Shown here in pieces: positions 48,061 through 59,600 of a stretch of DNA of 64,000 bases (the first letter of the stretch is position 1; each line of letters opens with the position of its first letter). The position numbers and the translations under genes were made by a program. The notes beneath the pieces were generated by a model. The model was not told where the DNA came from. It saw only the letters and a list, made by a program, of their open reading frames with translations, and made no database searches. The stretch covers positions 151,316-215,315 of the forward strand of contig JBBPTG010000029.1 of assembly GCA_038093975.1 (NCBI GenBank), in the 5' to 3' direction. Source of the stretch: Chalciporus piperatus (taxonomy: Eukaryota; Basidiomycota; Agaricomycetes; Boletales; Boletaceae).

Positions 48061-48180
48061 CCTAATGCTCGGACTTGACACAAAATCCGCGCGAAAAAGT
48101 CACGTGACCATGTTGAATTTGCCGCGCCACCTCTTCGACTCTCTCTCACCACTACACCACACCTCAACAACAACAAAACG

Positions 48181-48790
48181 GCCGGCGAGGGCTCAAAAGC
48201 CCCGCCGGCATCGCCAGGTGAGTGAAAACTCGCTCACCACCATATCCGCTCACCTCGCAAACAGCCTGCTGCCACCTACCACCTCACTCTCGACACGAAA
48301 ACGACGAAAACGCGAAAACGCGGCCAGCGTGGGCTCAACAGCCCCGCCGGCTTCACGAGGTGAGTGATAAGCCACCTGCTCACCCCGCAAACAGCCGCTT
48401 GCACTGCTCGGCCCACTAGCACCTACCACACCACTCTCGACACGAAAACGACGAAAACGCGAAAACGCGGCCGGCGTGGGCTCAACAGCCCCGCCGGCTT
48501 CACGAGGTGAGTGAGAACTCGCTCACCACCACATCCGCTCACCCCGCAAACAGCCGCTCGCACTGCGCGGCCCACTACCACCTACCACACCACTCCCGAC
48601 ACGAAAACGACGAAAACGCGAAAACGCGGCCGGCGTGGGCTCAACAGCCCCGCCGGCTTCACGAGGTGAGTGATAAGCCACCTGCTCACCCCACAAACAG
48701 CTGCTCGCACTGCTCGGCCCGCTACCACCACTTCTCACCACCTCAAGCTCAAACAACGAAGCCGGCGCGGGCTCAACAGCCCTGCTGGCT
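48181..48790 (+). repeat. GC-rich hairpin array with dimeric higher-order repeat
   Basis: Five units of about 132-159 bp. Each holds a near-perfect hairpin, GCCGGCGTGGGCT-CAAC-AGCCCCGCCGGC type, at 48181, 48323, 48470, 48629 and 48761. Each of the first four is followed by GGTGAGTGA. After that motif, units alternate between two versions: AACTCGCTCACCACC (units 1 and 3) and TAAGCCACCTGC (units 2 and 4), so the true period is a dimer of about 290-305 bp. A run of GAAAACGACGAAAACGCG precedes hairpins 2, 3 and 4. Confidence 0.9.
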
Positions 48791-48974
48791 TCAAAGGTTC
48801 GTGTTTATTTGTTGACTAACACACCTACTCACCTCGTACATAGCTGCTCGTGTTGCATGGCACTTCATTAACTTGTAACTATTGTACCACAATACATGTA
48901 ATAGTTAGACATAATATATTTCGCATTTTCTGAACTGTCATAAGGTGTGAATTAATCATAAGATATAGTGAACT

Positions 48975-49452
48975 AGTAATTGGGACTGGGTGACTGGATT
49001 ACTGGGTGACTGGATTACTGAGGTGACTGGGTGACTGGATTACTGGGTTACTGAGGTGACTGGGAGTGACTGGTGACTGGGTTACTGGTGTCACTTGTGT
49101 GACTGGAGTGACTGGAGTGACTAGATTACTGGATCACTGAGTGACTGGATTACTGAGACTACTGGATTACTGGACCACTGAGTGACTAGATTACTGGAAT
49201 ACTGGAATACTGAATGGCTGGAGTAATGAGACAACTGGATTGCTGGATAACTAGGGCACTGGGCTACTAGGCTGCTGAGATGACTACATGACTGGGACAC
49301 TGGGCTACTAGGCTACTGAGATAACTGGATGACTGGAACACTGGGCTACTGGGCTACTGAGACTACTGAAGTGACTGGGCTAATGAACCAATGAGATTAC
49401 TGAAATGACTGGCTGACTGGATGACTGGGCAACTGAGCAACTGGCGTACTGG
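48975..49452 (-). repeat. CCAGT/CAGT satellite, right arm (inverted)
   Basis: About 480 bp of GACTGGATTACTGGGTGACTGG-type words, the reverse complement of the left arm pattern. It is shorter than the left arm (about 880 bp), so the two arms have changed length independently. Confidence 0.9.
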
Positions 49453-49584
49453 TTTAACTGATCCAGTCATTCCAGTAACTTCAGACTTTTTGCAGTGTTG
49501 CTGATGCAATAAATGACACAGTGGAACAGAACGCACATCAAGAAAGGACTGGAGAACCTGTGGTCTTCGGGTGAATCCACGAAG

Positions 49585-50583
49585 CTAGAAGAAAAAAAGA
49601 GCTGACAGTACCTGCTGATTAGCTTCGCTCGCCCCAGACACAGGAATAATTAAGAGGCGCCAGTTGTCCCCCCTGCGCCCACAGCATGCAATGCATCCTC
49701 CCGAGCGGGAGAATCCAATTGCATGCAAACGGAAGTCTGACCCAAGGTGGACTGGTTTTCCAACAGGATCACCGGATTCTGTGTCCAATAAACGCACTGT
49801 TTCATCTGAACTGTCCGCGAGCAATTTACCATCAGGGGAGAAGGAAAGATAGCCCTGAGTGGGACCGTAACCCTGCAACACTTTGCCAATAGTCTCTCCA
49901 GTAGATGGGTCCAAGTGACGAATTGAACCATCCAGGCAGCCACTGAGAAGCCGACCACCATCGGGTGACCAAGTGATAGCACCGATGCCGTTCAAGTATA
50001 CATCGTGCGTGAATGGTCCAAAGATACTCTCCCCACTCTCTACATCAAAAATATTGACTTCTGCTTCGCCAAGACATGCCGCAAGCCTCTTGCCGTCGGG
50101 CGAGAAGGAAAGCGTGATGTCACTGTGATGCTGCAACGATGTGGTGTGCTGGGGGTCGACGTGATTTCTGAGTTGTATCGTCTCTGCCACCTCCCAGAAG
50201 ATGATCCCGCGCCGGTGACAACTCACGAGGCGATCTTCGTTCGGGGACAAGGAAATGGGCCCAGCAGTAGTACCATAATTCTCGTTCGCAGATGTGTGGT
50301 CTAGGAGTTCCTGGGTAGCGGCGCTCCACACCATCAGGGTGTCCGGGCTGCTGCATGAAATAATTCGTTCATCCTTCGTCGTCGTGATCTCCACGGGTGT
50401 ACCCCAGTGGAGCATTGGAGTGCTTTCTTGCTCGCCGGTCGCCCAGTTCCGCATGGTCATATCCAATGAACCAGTGACAATCCGTTCGTCAGGAAGCCAT
50501 GCAATGCGGAGTATCGTTTGTTGGTGACCAGCTAGATTCAGCTCCATAATATCGTATGGTGATTGCTCCTGTGAGACGGCCAT
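49585..50583 (-). CDS. WD40-repeat protein
   Basis: A single exon of 332 codons with an ATG at 50583. It carries about six to seven WD40-like blades, for example LAGHQQTILRIAWLPDERIV, LSFSPDGKRLAACLGE, ITWSPDGGRLLSGCLDGSI, YLSFSPDGKLLADSSDET and IGFSRSGGCIACCG. Such propellers act as protein-protein scaffolds. There is no catalytic or NTPase domain, although in these fungi similar WD40 blocks often form the C-terminal part of NACHT or kinase proteins. The C-terminus QQVLSALFFF is abrupt and lies 76 bp from the satellite-armed element, so the end could have been altered by the insertion. The ligand is unknown. A decayed relative lies at 51840-52624. Confidence 0.85.
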   Translation of the reverse strand: MAVSQEQSPYDIMELNLAGHQQTILRIAWLPDERIVTGSLDMTMRNWATGEQESTPMLHWGTPVEITTTKDERIISCSSPDTLMVWSAATQELLDHTSANENYGTTAGPISLSPNEDRLVSCHRRGIIFWEVAETIQLRNHVDPQHTTSLQHHSDITLSFSPDGKRLAACLGEAEVNIFDVESGESIFGPFTHDVYLNGIGAITWSPDGGRLLSGCLDGSIRHLDPSTGETIGKVLQGYGPTQGYLSFSPDGKLLADSSDETVRLLDTESGDPVGKPVHLGSDFRLHAIGFSRSGGCIACCGRRGDNWRLLIIPVSGASEANQQVLSALFFF

Positions 50584-51065
50584 CGTTGTCTAGAGAGGTC
50601 TGAATGAGTCAAAGCCACAGAGATGAACGGTGATCGAAAAACTTTTTGGATTGGTGCAAGTTCGAAGGCCCGTGTTGCAGAAGGGGATTCGGATCCGCTG
50701 AGAAAATTATTGCCGCATTTGTTGGTGCAAGCGGGTCCAACCTCAAGGCCTAAATTAATAAGTTATGTGTGTGTAGACTCAAGGACACAGTGAACGACGC
50801 GGATTTTATACATCGGCGTGATGGTATGGCCAAAGTTGACCCGATTGGAATCGCAGGCCTGATTGTCTGGTTTCCTGCTGTCTAGATTTCCGGATGATTG
50901 AGTGATACTTCAAGTTGTGCAGCAAGCATAGATTCTTCGTTCGCGAGAGTGGTGGCTGTGACTAGTCATGACTCGTGCCTTGTTGGACGACAGTGACAGC
51001 TCCGAATAGTGGAGGGTGAACGACTGTCTTCATCCCGACTCTTTGGTTTGTCTAGGGGAGACTAA
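50584..51065. other. Intergenic, upstream of WD40 gene
   Basis: Promoter side of the WD40 gene; no other gene is seen. The second dispersed-repeat copy (51003-51063) lies at its edge. Confidence 0.5.
51003..51063 (+). repeat. Dispersed short repeat, copy 2
   Basis: Shares TAGTGGAGGGTGAACGACTG and TCTTCATCCCGACTCTT with 33696-33750. It then has GGGGAGACTAAG, also seen in the partial copy near 4160. Confidence 0.55.
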
Positions 51066-51494
51066 GTGACAGCTTATATGCCCTTCCTCCTTCCTCGCAA
51101 AGACCCACCAAACGATAAACACGAGTGCGCAGACATGCCTATACCGTCTGACAGACCCCACATAACTTCGTCTCTCGTCTCTACACTCTCTGCACTCATT
51201 TACGACCCCAACTTTCCCCTCGAAAAATCCTGCGGTGAAGCGTTCCTGAAATATTGCGTCGCCGTGTTCGTTCTTGGGGCTGCGTCAGGCCTTGGAGGCA
51301 TGGGCATATGGAGACGAGAGAATGAGGTTTCGTGGTTGACGAAACAGTATCCCGCAACACCCGACATGATCAACGTCAAGGTCGGCTGTATGATTGCTCG
51401 TGCTCCCGTCGCTACATTCTCTAGAGGATATTCGGACGACGACAGTGACAGTGTGGTGGTGTTCGGGACTCGGAGGCGTGGGGGCTTTCTGTGA
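51066..51494 (+). CDS. Hypothetical small protein
   Basis: An open frame of up to 142 codons; the first codon is not ATG, and the first internal Met is MPFLLPRKDPPNDKHE (about 51078). It includes a hydrophobic, Gly-rich stretch (VAVFVLGAASGLGGMGI) followed by WRRENEV, which could be a single membrane segment, and an Asp/Ser patch near the end. No family is recognised. The start, and whether further exons exist, are uncertain; it may also be a chance frame. Confidence 0.3.
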   Translation: MTAYMPFLLPRKDPPNDKHECADMPIPSDRPHITSSLVSTLSALIYDPNFPLEKSCGEAFLKYCVAVFVLGAASGLGGMGIWRRENEVSWLTKQYPATPDMINVKVGCMIARAPVATFSRGYSDDDSDSVVVFGTRRRGGFL

Positions 51495-51839
51495 AAGTGA
51501 GCCTGGAGCGCTATCGATGGTAAGAAGATTCACTCTTGGATGGTCTTGAGCCTGAGGAGGATGGTGTCGACGTGAACTAGCAGTCTACGGAGTTTCCCAG
51601 TAGGGTCAGATTTCCGGAAAGAAAGAAATGTACAACGATGAAATAACATCGAGGAGATCGGAGTCTGGTTCGTGAAGGATAGTTGATGGACCGTCAGGTG
51701 GGATGACTGCCGACAGCTACACATATGGTACGTCAGAAATGATAGGCACCGAGGGCTAGTTGAACGCACGTCAAGGATGGGATTGAGGGCCTGGGGCGTT
51801 TGTGTCAGTTTACGAACTAAACATGGATGAACAACGAGA
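51495..51839. other. Intergenic, no gene recognised
   Basis: A short stretch between an unsupported hypothetical frame and the WD40 relic; nothing identified. Confidence 0.4.
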
Positions 51840-52624
51840 CCTTTCGATCGTCATTATCCACTGGGACGCGCCAAGCTGAGATGTTCCTCCCTTCCCCGGT
51901 GCATGCAACAAATTCTCCGAACCATGATTGAGTGGCTCTCCAATAAGCTTGTGCGATTCAACATTCCGATCCCGGAGAGACAAACTATTCCATCCAACAT
52001 GTACAGTGATCCACTGGCGAGCCATTTCCGATCGGAAGGGACTCGGAGATGATATGGGCACATCACCGTGTGCATCGTTGGCCGATGATCTTGCCTGCGC
52101 TCGAATCCAAAGGAACGAATATCAGGATCCCGACAGGAACAGAAAATTCGCTCAGACGACCAAACGGCAGCATTGAATGAGCGAGTACCTTCCACTATGA
52201 GTGGACCCGAGACAGTTTTTCCACTTGCCACTACCTCAAGAACGACTCGGATGCTCTCGTCAACACATGCCAGTTTATCGCCGTCTGGAGAAAAACTTGG
52301 AACTGAATTGGCAAACCTGCACCTACCTGTACCTTCCGAGCGATGGACTCGTGGCCGATGGAAACTCTGATTCGCGTAGTTCCCGCCTTTCTCGTGATAG
52401 CTCAGGAGAAGCTCTTCTTTTTTGGACAGGTCCATGCACAGAGCAGGTCCATAATCCTCGGCAGTTCCTCGATCGGTGGACCAATGCCATGGGCCATTTG
52501 CGAGTTCGTGGGCATCCGAGTCCGTGGTCCACACCCGACTCGGAGTCAGACATTTATCGTCGACTGCATGAAATAATCCGCCCAACTGTTGTTGCATTGT
52601 GGGCATCCATGGGTCCACCTGCAT
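51840..52624 (-). pseudogene. Decayed WD40-repeat sequence
   Basis: The minus strand keeps WD40 phrases: PSFSPDGDKLACVDESIRVV, AAVWSSERIFCSCRDPDIRS and PSDRKWLASGSLYMLDGIVC. The continuation of the last blade (DRNVESHKLIGEPLNHG) lies in another frame, so at least one frameshift is present near 51975-51990. It is probably an old paralogue of the WD40 gene at 49585. No promoter or start is evident. Confidence 0.6.
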
Positions 52625-53687
52625 GGACAGCGAACGTCGCTCAGTGGTCTGTCAAGTTTTCAATAAGTACACACCTAAATAGTACCCTTGACTAGTGCTT
52701 ACCCCCGAACACTCCACCAAACTCACAACGGTCTACTCAATTCTCAACTTCTCCGAGGAACATTCTCCACCTTGAATTTCATTGAAGTTGAATGAAGCCG
52801 AGCCAGGGTTTTTCGTATTCCCTGACGCAAAGTTTATAGCGTCCTGTCGCCTTCCATCACGTTCCGACAGCAATCTGACTCCCCGCGAGATCGTTCGGCA
52901 TCTGCAGATTTCGCAACGTGTATAGTCGTCCGTGACTCCGTGCGACCATGTCGGCGTTCTGAAAGGATAACTCCACCAAGGACAATTCCAACGCGACGCA
53001 CGATGCGCTCTTGCCAGTGGCGACGATGATTTCTTCATTGGTCAGCGTCCGTTTTGACTGCCAGGAACTGGCTAACAGTGGTTGCAGGCATTCCTCACTC
53101 AACTTTGTAGGCACCATACCCACCGCAACGATCCTAGCGCACCCCACATCCACCTCAAGCTGTCAACTTTGACCCTCGAGAAACCCTGTCAGAGCAGGGG
53201 CATCCAACTCATGGCTCATGAAGGTGCCTGGTGGAATGCAGCTTCCAACATCTGCGGAACCAATATGTGATTATTATAACTTTGTACTTCTCGATGTTGT
53301 GCTGCCGTTTAGTATCCAGTCTCGCTCGGATCCACACCTGCCTCCCTGCCTCCGGGCAGGGCATTTCGCCAGTCCCAATCCGATTCACCATGTGAGTTAC
53401 ACATTGTAGTCACAAGCTGTCATTAATGACATTACATCAGGCTGCTTCCTGCACATGTTCATTGCATCCAACGGTGAAGTTTTCGAGCGTGCGGGTGTGG
53501 ACCCACTGATAACGTTAACTTAGGGTTTCGTTCTGTACACGTGTTTATACCCCAAGCTTCGAATCGGGCAAACTTGTCCCCACAGAGGTGCGATAAAGGT
53601 TACGCCTCCCAACCCCGCTTTCCAGACCGTCTCCAACCCCCTTCCACCATACCTGCTCACCTGCTCATCCAACCATTCTCACGCAAC
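52625..53687. other. Intergenic, upstream of the DUF3638 gene
   Basis: About 1.06 kb with only short unsupported frames. The region just before 53688 is C-rich, as is common near fungal starts; no clear TATA box. Confidence 0.5.
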
Positions 53688-56600
53688 ATGTATCCCATGG
53701 AGTTCGTCGCTGACGCTGGCGATGATCACGCGCTCAGCTACATCGTTACCCATGTGTTCTGCCCGCTACAGCTTCCCAGCGAGAGCGATTACAATATTGT
53801 CAATGACTATTCTCTAGCTGGTGCAGTCTGCGCTACTGTACGTGCTTATACACAGCACATCAGCAACGCAGATTTGCCCCAGTGGACTCACATCACCAAA
53901 ATGCTGAACAATCTCTTTGCGAGTGTTCAGTACGAAAAACTGGAAAAAAGTGAAGTCACGTTGCAACTCGGTAGAATGAAAGTGGGAGGTACGTTTCCGA
54001 GTTGTCTTGCATTTCACGACCTGACAACCCTGATATGCAGATACCCTCGCATTTCTTATCCGTGCCCAAAACGCCGCTGTCGTCTTCAGCAAAAGTGACC
54101 ACACAACCCTCTGTGAGTTTATGGAGGTGTCTCCGACGGCTGACGACGTCATGGCCGCGCGGGGAAAGGTCATCCGCTCATACCCTGGGCCCGCCATCGA
54201 GGTCCCCAACCACGTCTTCGGTGACGAGGCCTTCCAATCTGAACTTGCAAATTTCCTGTCCCACATGCATGAAGATGTCCTCGACTCTTCTGCAACCAGC
54301 CAAAAAGCGCAAACTACCGTTCTCGAAGAGCGAGACACCACACATCCCCGATATATTACCGAACTCCTCACCGGTATCTTACGCGGCGTTGGCCACCCTG
54401 CTGATGTTGTTCGAATCAGCAAGCGTCTGGGTGACGATGTCGTATGGAACAACTCCCGATTACCCTGGCGGCGATCGTCTCTCTGGCTTCTCATCAGAGT
54501 TGCGCTCCAGACTTCGCTGCAAAGGTCTGCTCTAGGTCACGATGCCTACAAGAAGTTCATGATATTCTTCATGTGCAATGTTGCAGAGGATGCGATTTGT
54601 GCAGACCTTTCCAACGATCTACTCGACTTCATGTCCACCAAAATCAGTCGACGTCTGGGAAAGCTTGGTCCTTCCGCACCAGATTGGCTGTCAGAGAGAG
54701 TGCTGCAGACCTGTAACCGCCTTCGCTCGATCCTTGAGGAGAGGTGGATGGCGGTCCAGACTCAACACATATCTCCTGTCTGGGCACCTTCCAGCCTCGA
54801 CCTTGTTCGAGACACTCAGCCATCGCTTTCCAATAGCCGCACCTATATCCATAAATCTCTTGCGAACCAAAACATCTATACTACCCATACTCATTTCAAA
54901 CCCGCCCATCATCCCCGAGGGATTCTCAATAATTTCTTATCATCGGATGGGGCATTTTTCGAGAAAGCGTACCAAGCCGACCCTCGCGTTGCACTCTATG
55001 ATGTTGAGCAAGCAGTCGAGCAAGGAATTGATGCTTGGCTTGACCGTGTCGGGGATGCAGACAATGCGTGCGAGAAGCTGGAGATCCTGGCGAGCAAGTA
55101 CTCTGGTTATGCGAAGAAGAGATACGCGAAAAATCCCGAGCATATGTCCATCATGCTCTTAACAACGCTCGAGCTTTGGATTGCCCTTGACAAATTAGCT
55201 GTCAAGGCAATTCCCATGCTCGCCGAGTACTCTCCAGAAGTTCCCGTCACTTTACTACAGAATCTCCTGCTCCGCAAGGCCACAAACCTAGCTCGTCTTC
55301 GCTCCGCATTCTTGTACCTTGCTGGTCGCCATTCCCGCTCACGCAAAGGGTGGTCGGTGTTTTCGAAGGAAATCTCTACCGACACTTTCGCCGTTCGCTA
55401 CTATGACCATTCCAAACCTCACCATGCTCTTAAAAGTCAAATCGAAGCGGCCGCACAACGCCAAGTCAAGCAAAAGATCACTGAGCTTGACAGAGCCAAC
55501 GCTAATTACGTTGAACTTCGGGAACAAGTTGCGGACACCGAACACACATTTGCCATCAATTGGGAAGGCGACGAGTATCATGCGAAGAAACGCTGCGGCA
55601 AGTGCCAGCTCGAGAGACAACTCAGCGAGATGGCAATTGCGGTTCATGAATGGCCATTGCCAGCCGAACCGCTCCGCGCTGCGGTGGTTGTATTCGAACT
55701 GCAATGTCCAGTGTCGTTCAATATGTGGCGTTCACTCACCTTCCACCTTCTTTCGGATATCTGTTCGCCACCTTCAGATGCGCAGGAACCATATATTCTC
55801 CTTGACCAATATCAAGGCCTGTCGTCCTATCTTGTTCAGCATCCCAGATCACGTATCTCGCTTGCTTCGCAGACGAAACCCTTCGTCAAAACCCATTACG
55901 GTTACAGATCTATTCCGACTACGAAGGACAAAGTCTGCGTAAAAAATGGCTTGACGTTCTATGGCTATGACACCACTGCTCATATTCCCACGTCCGGTGC
56001 TCTAGGCAATCTCAAAGTCAAAGAGTTCTGCACATATGCGCTTCCAATCGGCTCGTACCACAGTCTTCAAAGATACGTTGATGCCACCATCCACACATCC
56101 AACAAAGTTCTAGCCAGCCAGGCCGACTGTCATCGGGACCTCTCCATCCACGAATTTATCGCATTTGGGCACTTGCGGAGTGGTGGATCTCTCCAATGGC
56201 TCAACATCTTGCGAGAACTTCGTGATCGCACGCTGACATTTCGTCGTCATGAAGTCCACCTCCTGTTTGCCCAGGCCATGTCTCAAGTTGGGCCGTTCAC
56301 CGATACCGGGGACTTGATTTGGCATGAGGAGTTGCAGGAGCCATCATTTTGCTCTGTTGTTCTGAGCGAGCTCGAGAGCTTGGCGATGGATGTCGAAGCC
56401 AATTGGCTGGAGGGGATGACGATGGGCACCATTTCCTTTCTACTCGCCCGTCTACTAGCGTCGAGCCCGAATGACGACATCACGGAAAAGGTTCTTCGAC
56501 TTCTTGGGATAGTGCGGAAGAAGACACATGGGTGGGTTCAAGAGTTGTCGCACAAGATTATGCTCGCTTCTAAAGATGAAGAACATCGCTCTCTTCTGCG

Positions 56601-59600
56601 AGACATGGCAGTCATCTGTCGTAGCACCTTTGATGTCGGCCCCTCTGTTGCTCGCAGGATTCTCCGCTCCCCCGAAGAGACCGAGGTCTTTCTCTCTTGT
56701 GCCATCTTCGTGCATGACAATACCCCAGCCAATTTATCGAGCATCCCCGTATATTCGCAGCTACTACTCGCGAGGGATCGTCGTCTCTCCTTGACTCTCG
56801 AGAGTGTGCTGCATGATATTATCCACGCTGATGCCTCGAGTCAAGGGATTAACCTTGCTATCTTCAAGGTTTGGCCTGGCTACCGCCCTGGTTCCAAATG
56901 GAAAGCATTGCCTGTCCCAAACTCACGCTGGCTCTCGTGCAAATCGGCGCAAGCCAAAGGCCACTGCGCACAAGCGGTGGACTTCAATTCACTGGATGGG
57001 ACGCTTCTCGTGGACGGGAAGCCTTTGAGTAGATTGCCTACGGAAATAGTACAACATTGGGTGTATCATCTCCTTTTTGACGAGGTATACACTCCCAATC
57101 CCCAAATTTATACCAGGAACTGATCGCATAACGTAGCGAGTCTTCGACGTCATACCTAGTGACCTCCCGGGAATGACTTATCTGGTACGGGGCATGATCT
57201 CGGATCATCAGGTGAGCTCTCCGAGTGCAGCATACGAGTTTCAGGATTTAAGGTCCACCCACAGGTGCACATCACACTCAGAGAGAATGATCTCATCGTG
57301 CGAGCAAAGCACAAAGACACGACTGAGATCATTGAGTTGATTCCGCAGGATAAGCTGAGGCAAGACTTACCAGCTATCCTCGTCATGGGTCATGCTCATT
57401 GGCTGAATCTCTCGACATCTGTCATCGAGATTCGTCCTCTCGACAAGCTTTGGGAGAGATGCTCGGAGAATTGGGAGATTGATTGCACCCTCGGGAAATA
57501 CACCATCCGCAGAGGCTGTGATCGTCTTGTGGACGTGCGAAGCGCAACCTGGACCATGGTGTCGAATATTTTGAAGCCACTTGACGCTCCCGAAAACCTC
57601 ATGGTCATCGTCTCTCTGGCGACCTCATCAGAAAACGTGAGATTACGGCAACTTTCTGTAACTCTGCCTCGCTACAACCTGTCTTTCTTCGTCGACGAGG
57701 ATGGCGATCTTCAATCTCGCAACCTGCGTGACATGGTCTACGACCAGGATCAGTCTGTTGGGACGCTGTTTGGCCTCGTCGACCAACTCGTTCTCCGTCC
57801 AAAACGTCAGCTCGAACCCGACCTTACTCCCCGATGTGTCCTCATCCCTGATGGCGATGTTTCTTTCCAGAAACATGGTCATCACGTCCGGGTTGAAATT
57901 GACCTTCCCCATTCTCCCCTCCACCGGATCAAGTACCACACCTACCGAGTCGATAGCGAGCTTGGTTGTTTGACGGGTAATGTCAGCTTGACAAACAAGC
58001 TGTATCGCGCCTACCTGCATGCGCTTACCAGCAGCGGTTGCATCGACCCATTGACGGGAAGGACTGGCACAGAGGAAGCTCTATGTCTACTACGCTCGGC
58101 CGGTTGTCTTTCAATCACGAGAGTCGATAATCGTGATGCAGAGCTTCTGTGCAAGATTGCATCCCTTTGCCCGCTGCGCACCTGGTATCCGCAGCACCTC
58201 AGGACTATGCAACAGGTGGATTGGCTTGACCTTCCCGTCAATACCCAGCGTCACGAACTCTACGTTGCTGCCAAAACTATCAAGGCCCACTGCGAACGAC
58301 TCCAATTATTCCACGAGAACCACGAGCGCTCTCTTTTCTCCAAATTCCCTCCACACGACGATCACCTCATTGAGCGCAGTGCTCAACGTGCAGCACATCA
58401 CGTTGAGGACGATGGCCTGTTCACTGGGGCAAACCACGATGCCTGGTATCAGGCTAGAGACGCTGTCAACCTGTCCCCAGCAGAACATCGTGCTTATACT
58501 GCAGCACGTACTGTCTACCAATCATCCACCGATTTGACAACTTCCAAGGATGTATTCAGCATCATCAAGTCGTGGGCGGCGGATGTGCTCAGCAAGGCGT
58601 CCCTTTCCTTCCACTACGATAGTTCGTGGTTGGCTCCGGATCTTCCGTCTACATGGATCGAGGCCTATAACACCCTGCGACGAGGCGACGAGTCACATCG
58701 GTTTCAGCTCCTCTTCTCCCTCTCTGCGATGGCGTACGGCTCACCAGAGCTCCATGATCTGGTTCCTATACTCGTTGCATTTCACACTCGCCCAGCGTTC
58801 CACTCGGAGGACCCTCCACCATATGGCTCCTACGATCTTTCTGGTGGATGTCATCCCTCTTCGGAGGATTTGTGCCGTTTCATCGAGGAGTCAGCATACC
58901 CCCTCGAGGATATCCTTGCGAATCCTCAGGGTTACCCCAAACCGCACGAAGTTGTCCATGCCTCGAGAAAACAGATAGTCAAGTCATATAACAATAGGCT
59001 GAAATTGGACGCGAAAGCCACGGTCGACAAGCTGCTCAATGCCTGGCCGTCTGAGACTCCTCCGCCGATTTCGTTGAACCCTCTTTCGTACGATGTATTG
59101 GGTTTGACGTCCAGACTCCAAAGTCATTTCGCCGCTTGCTATCGAAATTACATGCTCAAGGAACATCTCATTCGGGTCCAGAAGATCCTCAGTAATCTAC
59201 GTCCGCATACTCATCCAGCTCCTTCCCTGCAGTATTCTTTCAGTCCTTCCTTCCAGACACATGCTCGCATGCCGTGGTCCCGTACAATTGGCCAGCTTTT
59301 TTCTCGATCTGCACCATCACTACCTACCTCTGAAAGACTGCCTAACTACACCAGCGGGATCGAGAGGACCGTGTCAGCGGGATCCACCCCCCTGCTGGAA
59401 TTGATCGCTGCTGTCCAAAGCAACGCTCAAGATCCGTTTCAAAGGAAATATGCCTCCAACCTGCGTAACAGTGCGACACATTTCGGCAACGAGACATCTA
59501 TCATTGTCCCGCGAGCAGCAGACCGTCCTACCGCCGAGGCACTCCGAGATCACTACGTTCAGTGCAAAAATCGTTTCACGGAAGGCCTGGACTGTCTTAA

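Larger units (their letters stand above)
46453..49508. mobile_element. 3.06-kb terminal-inverted-repeat element built of satellite-like repeats
   Basis: The outer ends, beginning TGCATCAGCAA and read inward, match for about 55 bp with a single mismatch: 46453 onward on the plus strand and 49508 backward on the minus strand. Both then run into CAGT-type repeats in opposite orientations, so the arms could pair as a long imperfect hairpin. Between the arms are an A-rich tandem array (47440-48060), a GC-rich hairpin array (48181-48790) and an A/T-rich spacer (48830-48970). No transposase or other open frame of substance is present. A palindromic TGCA at both edges could be a 4-bp target duplication with the ends starting TCAGCAA, or be part of the repeat. 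Likely a large non-autonomous DNA element. It ends 76 bp from the WD40 gene. Confidence 0.8.

Noticed and set aside
47489..48176. Minus-strand frames with repeated LATLSYTF-like words
   Set aside because: They are translations of the A-rich tandem array and not a repeat protein with a promoter or start.
46508..48790. CRISPR-like or coding reading of the repeat arrays
   Set aside because: Repeats are contiguous satellites without unique spacers, and the reading frames through them are low-complexity.
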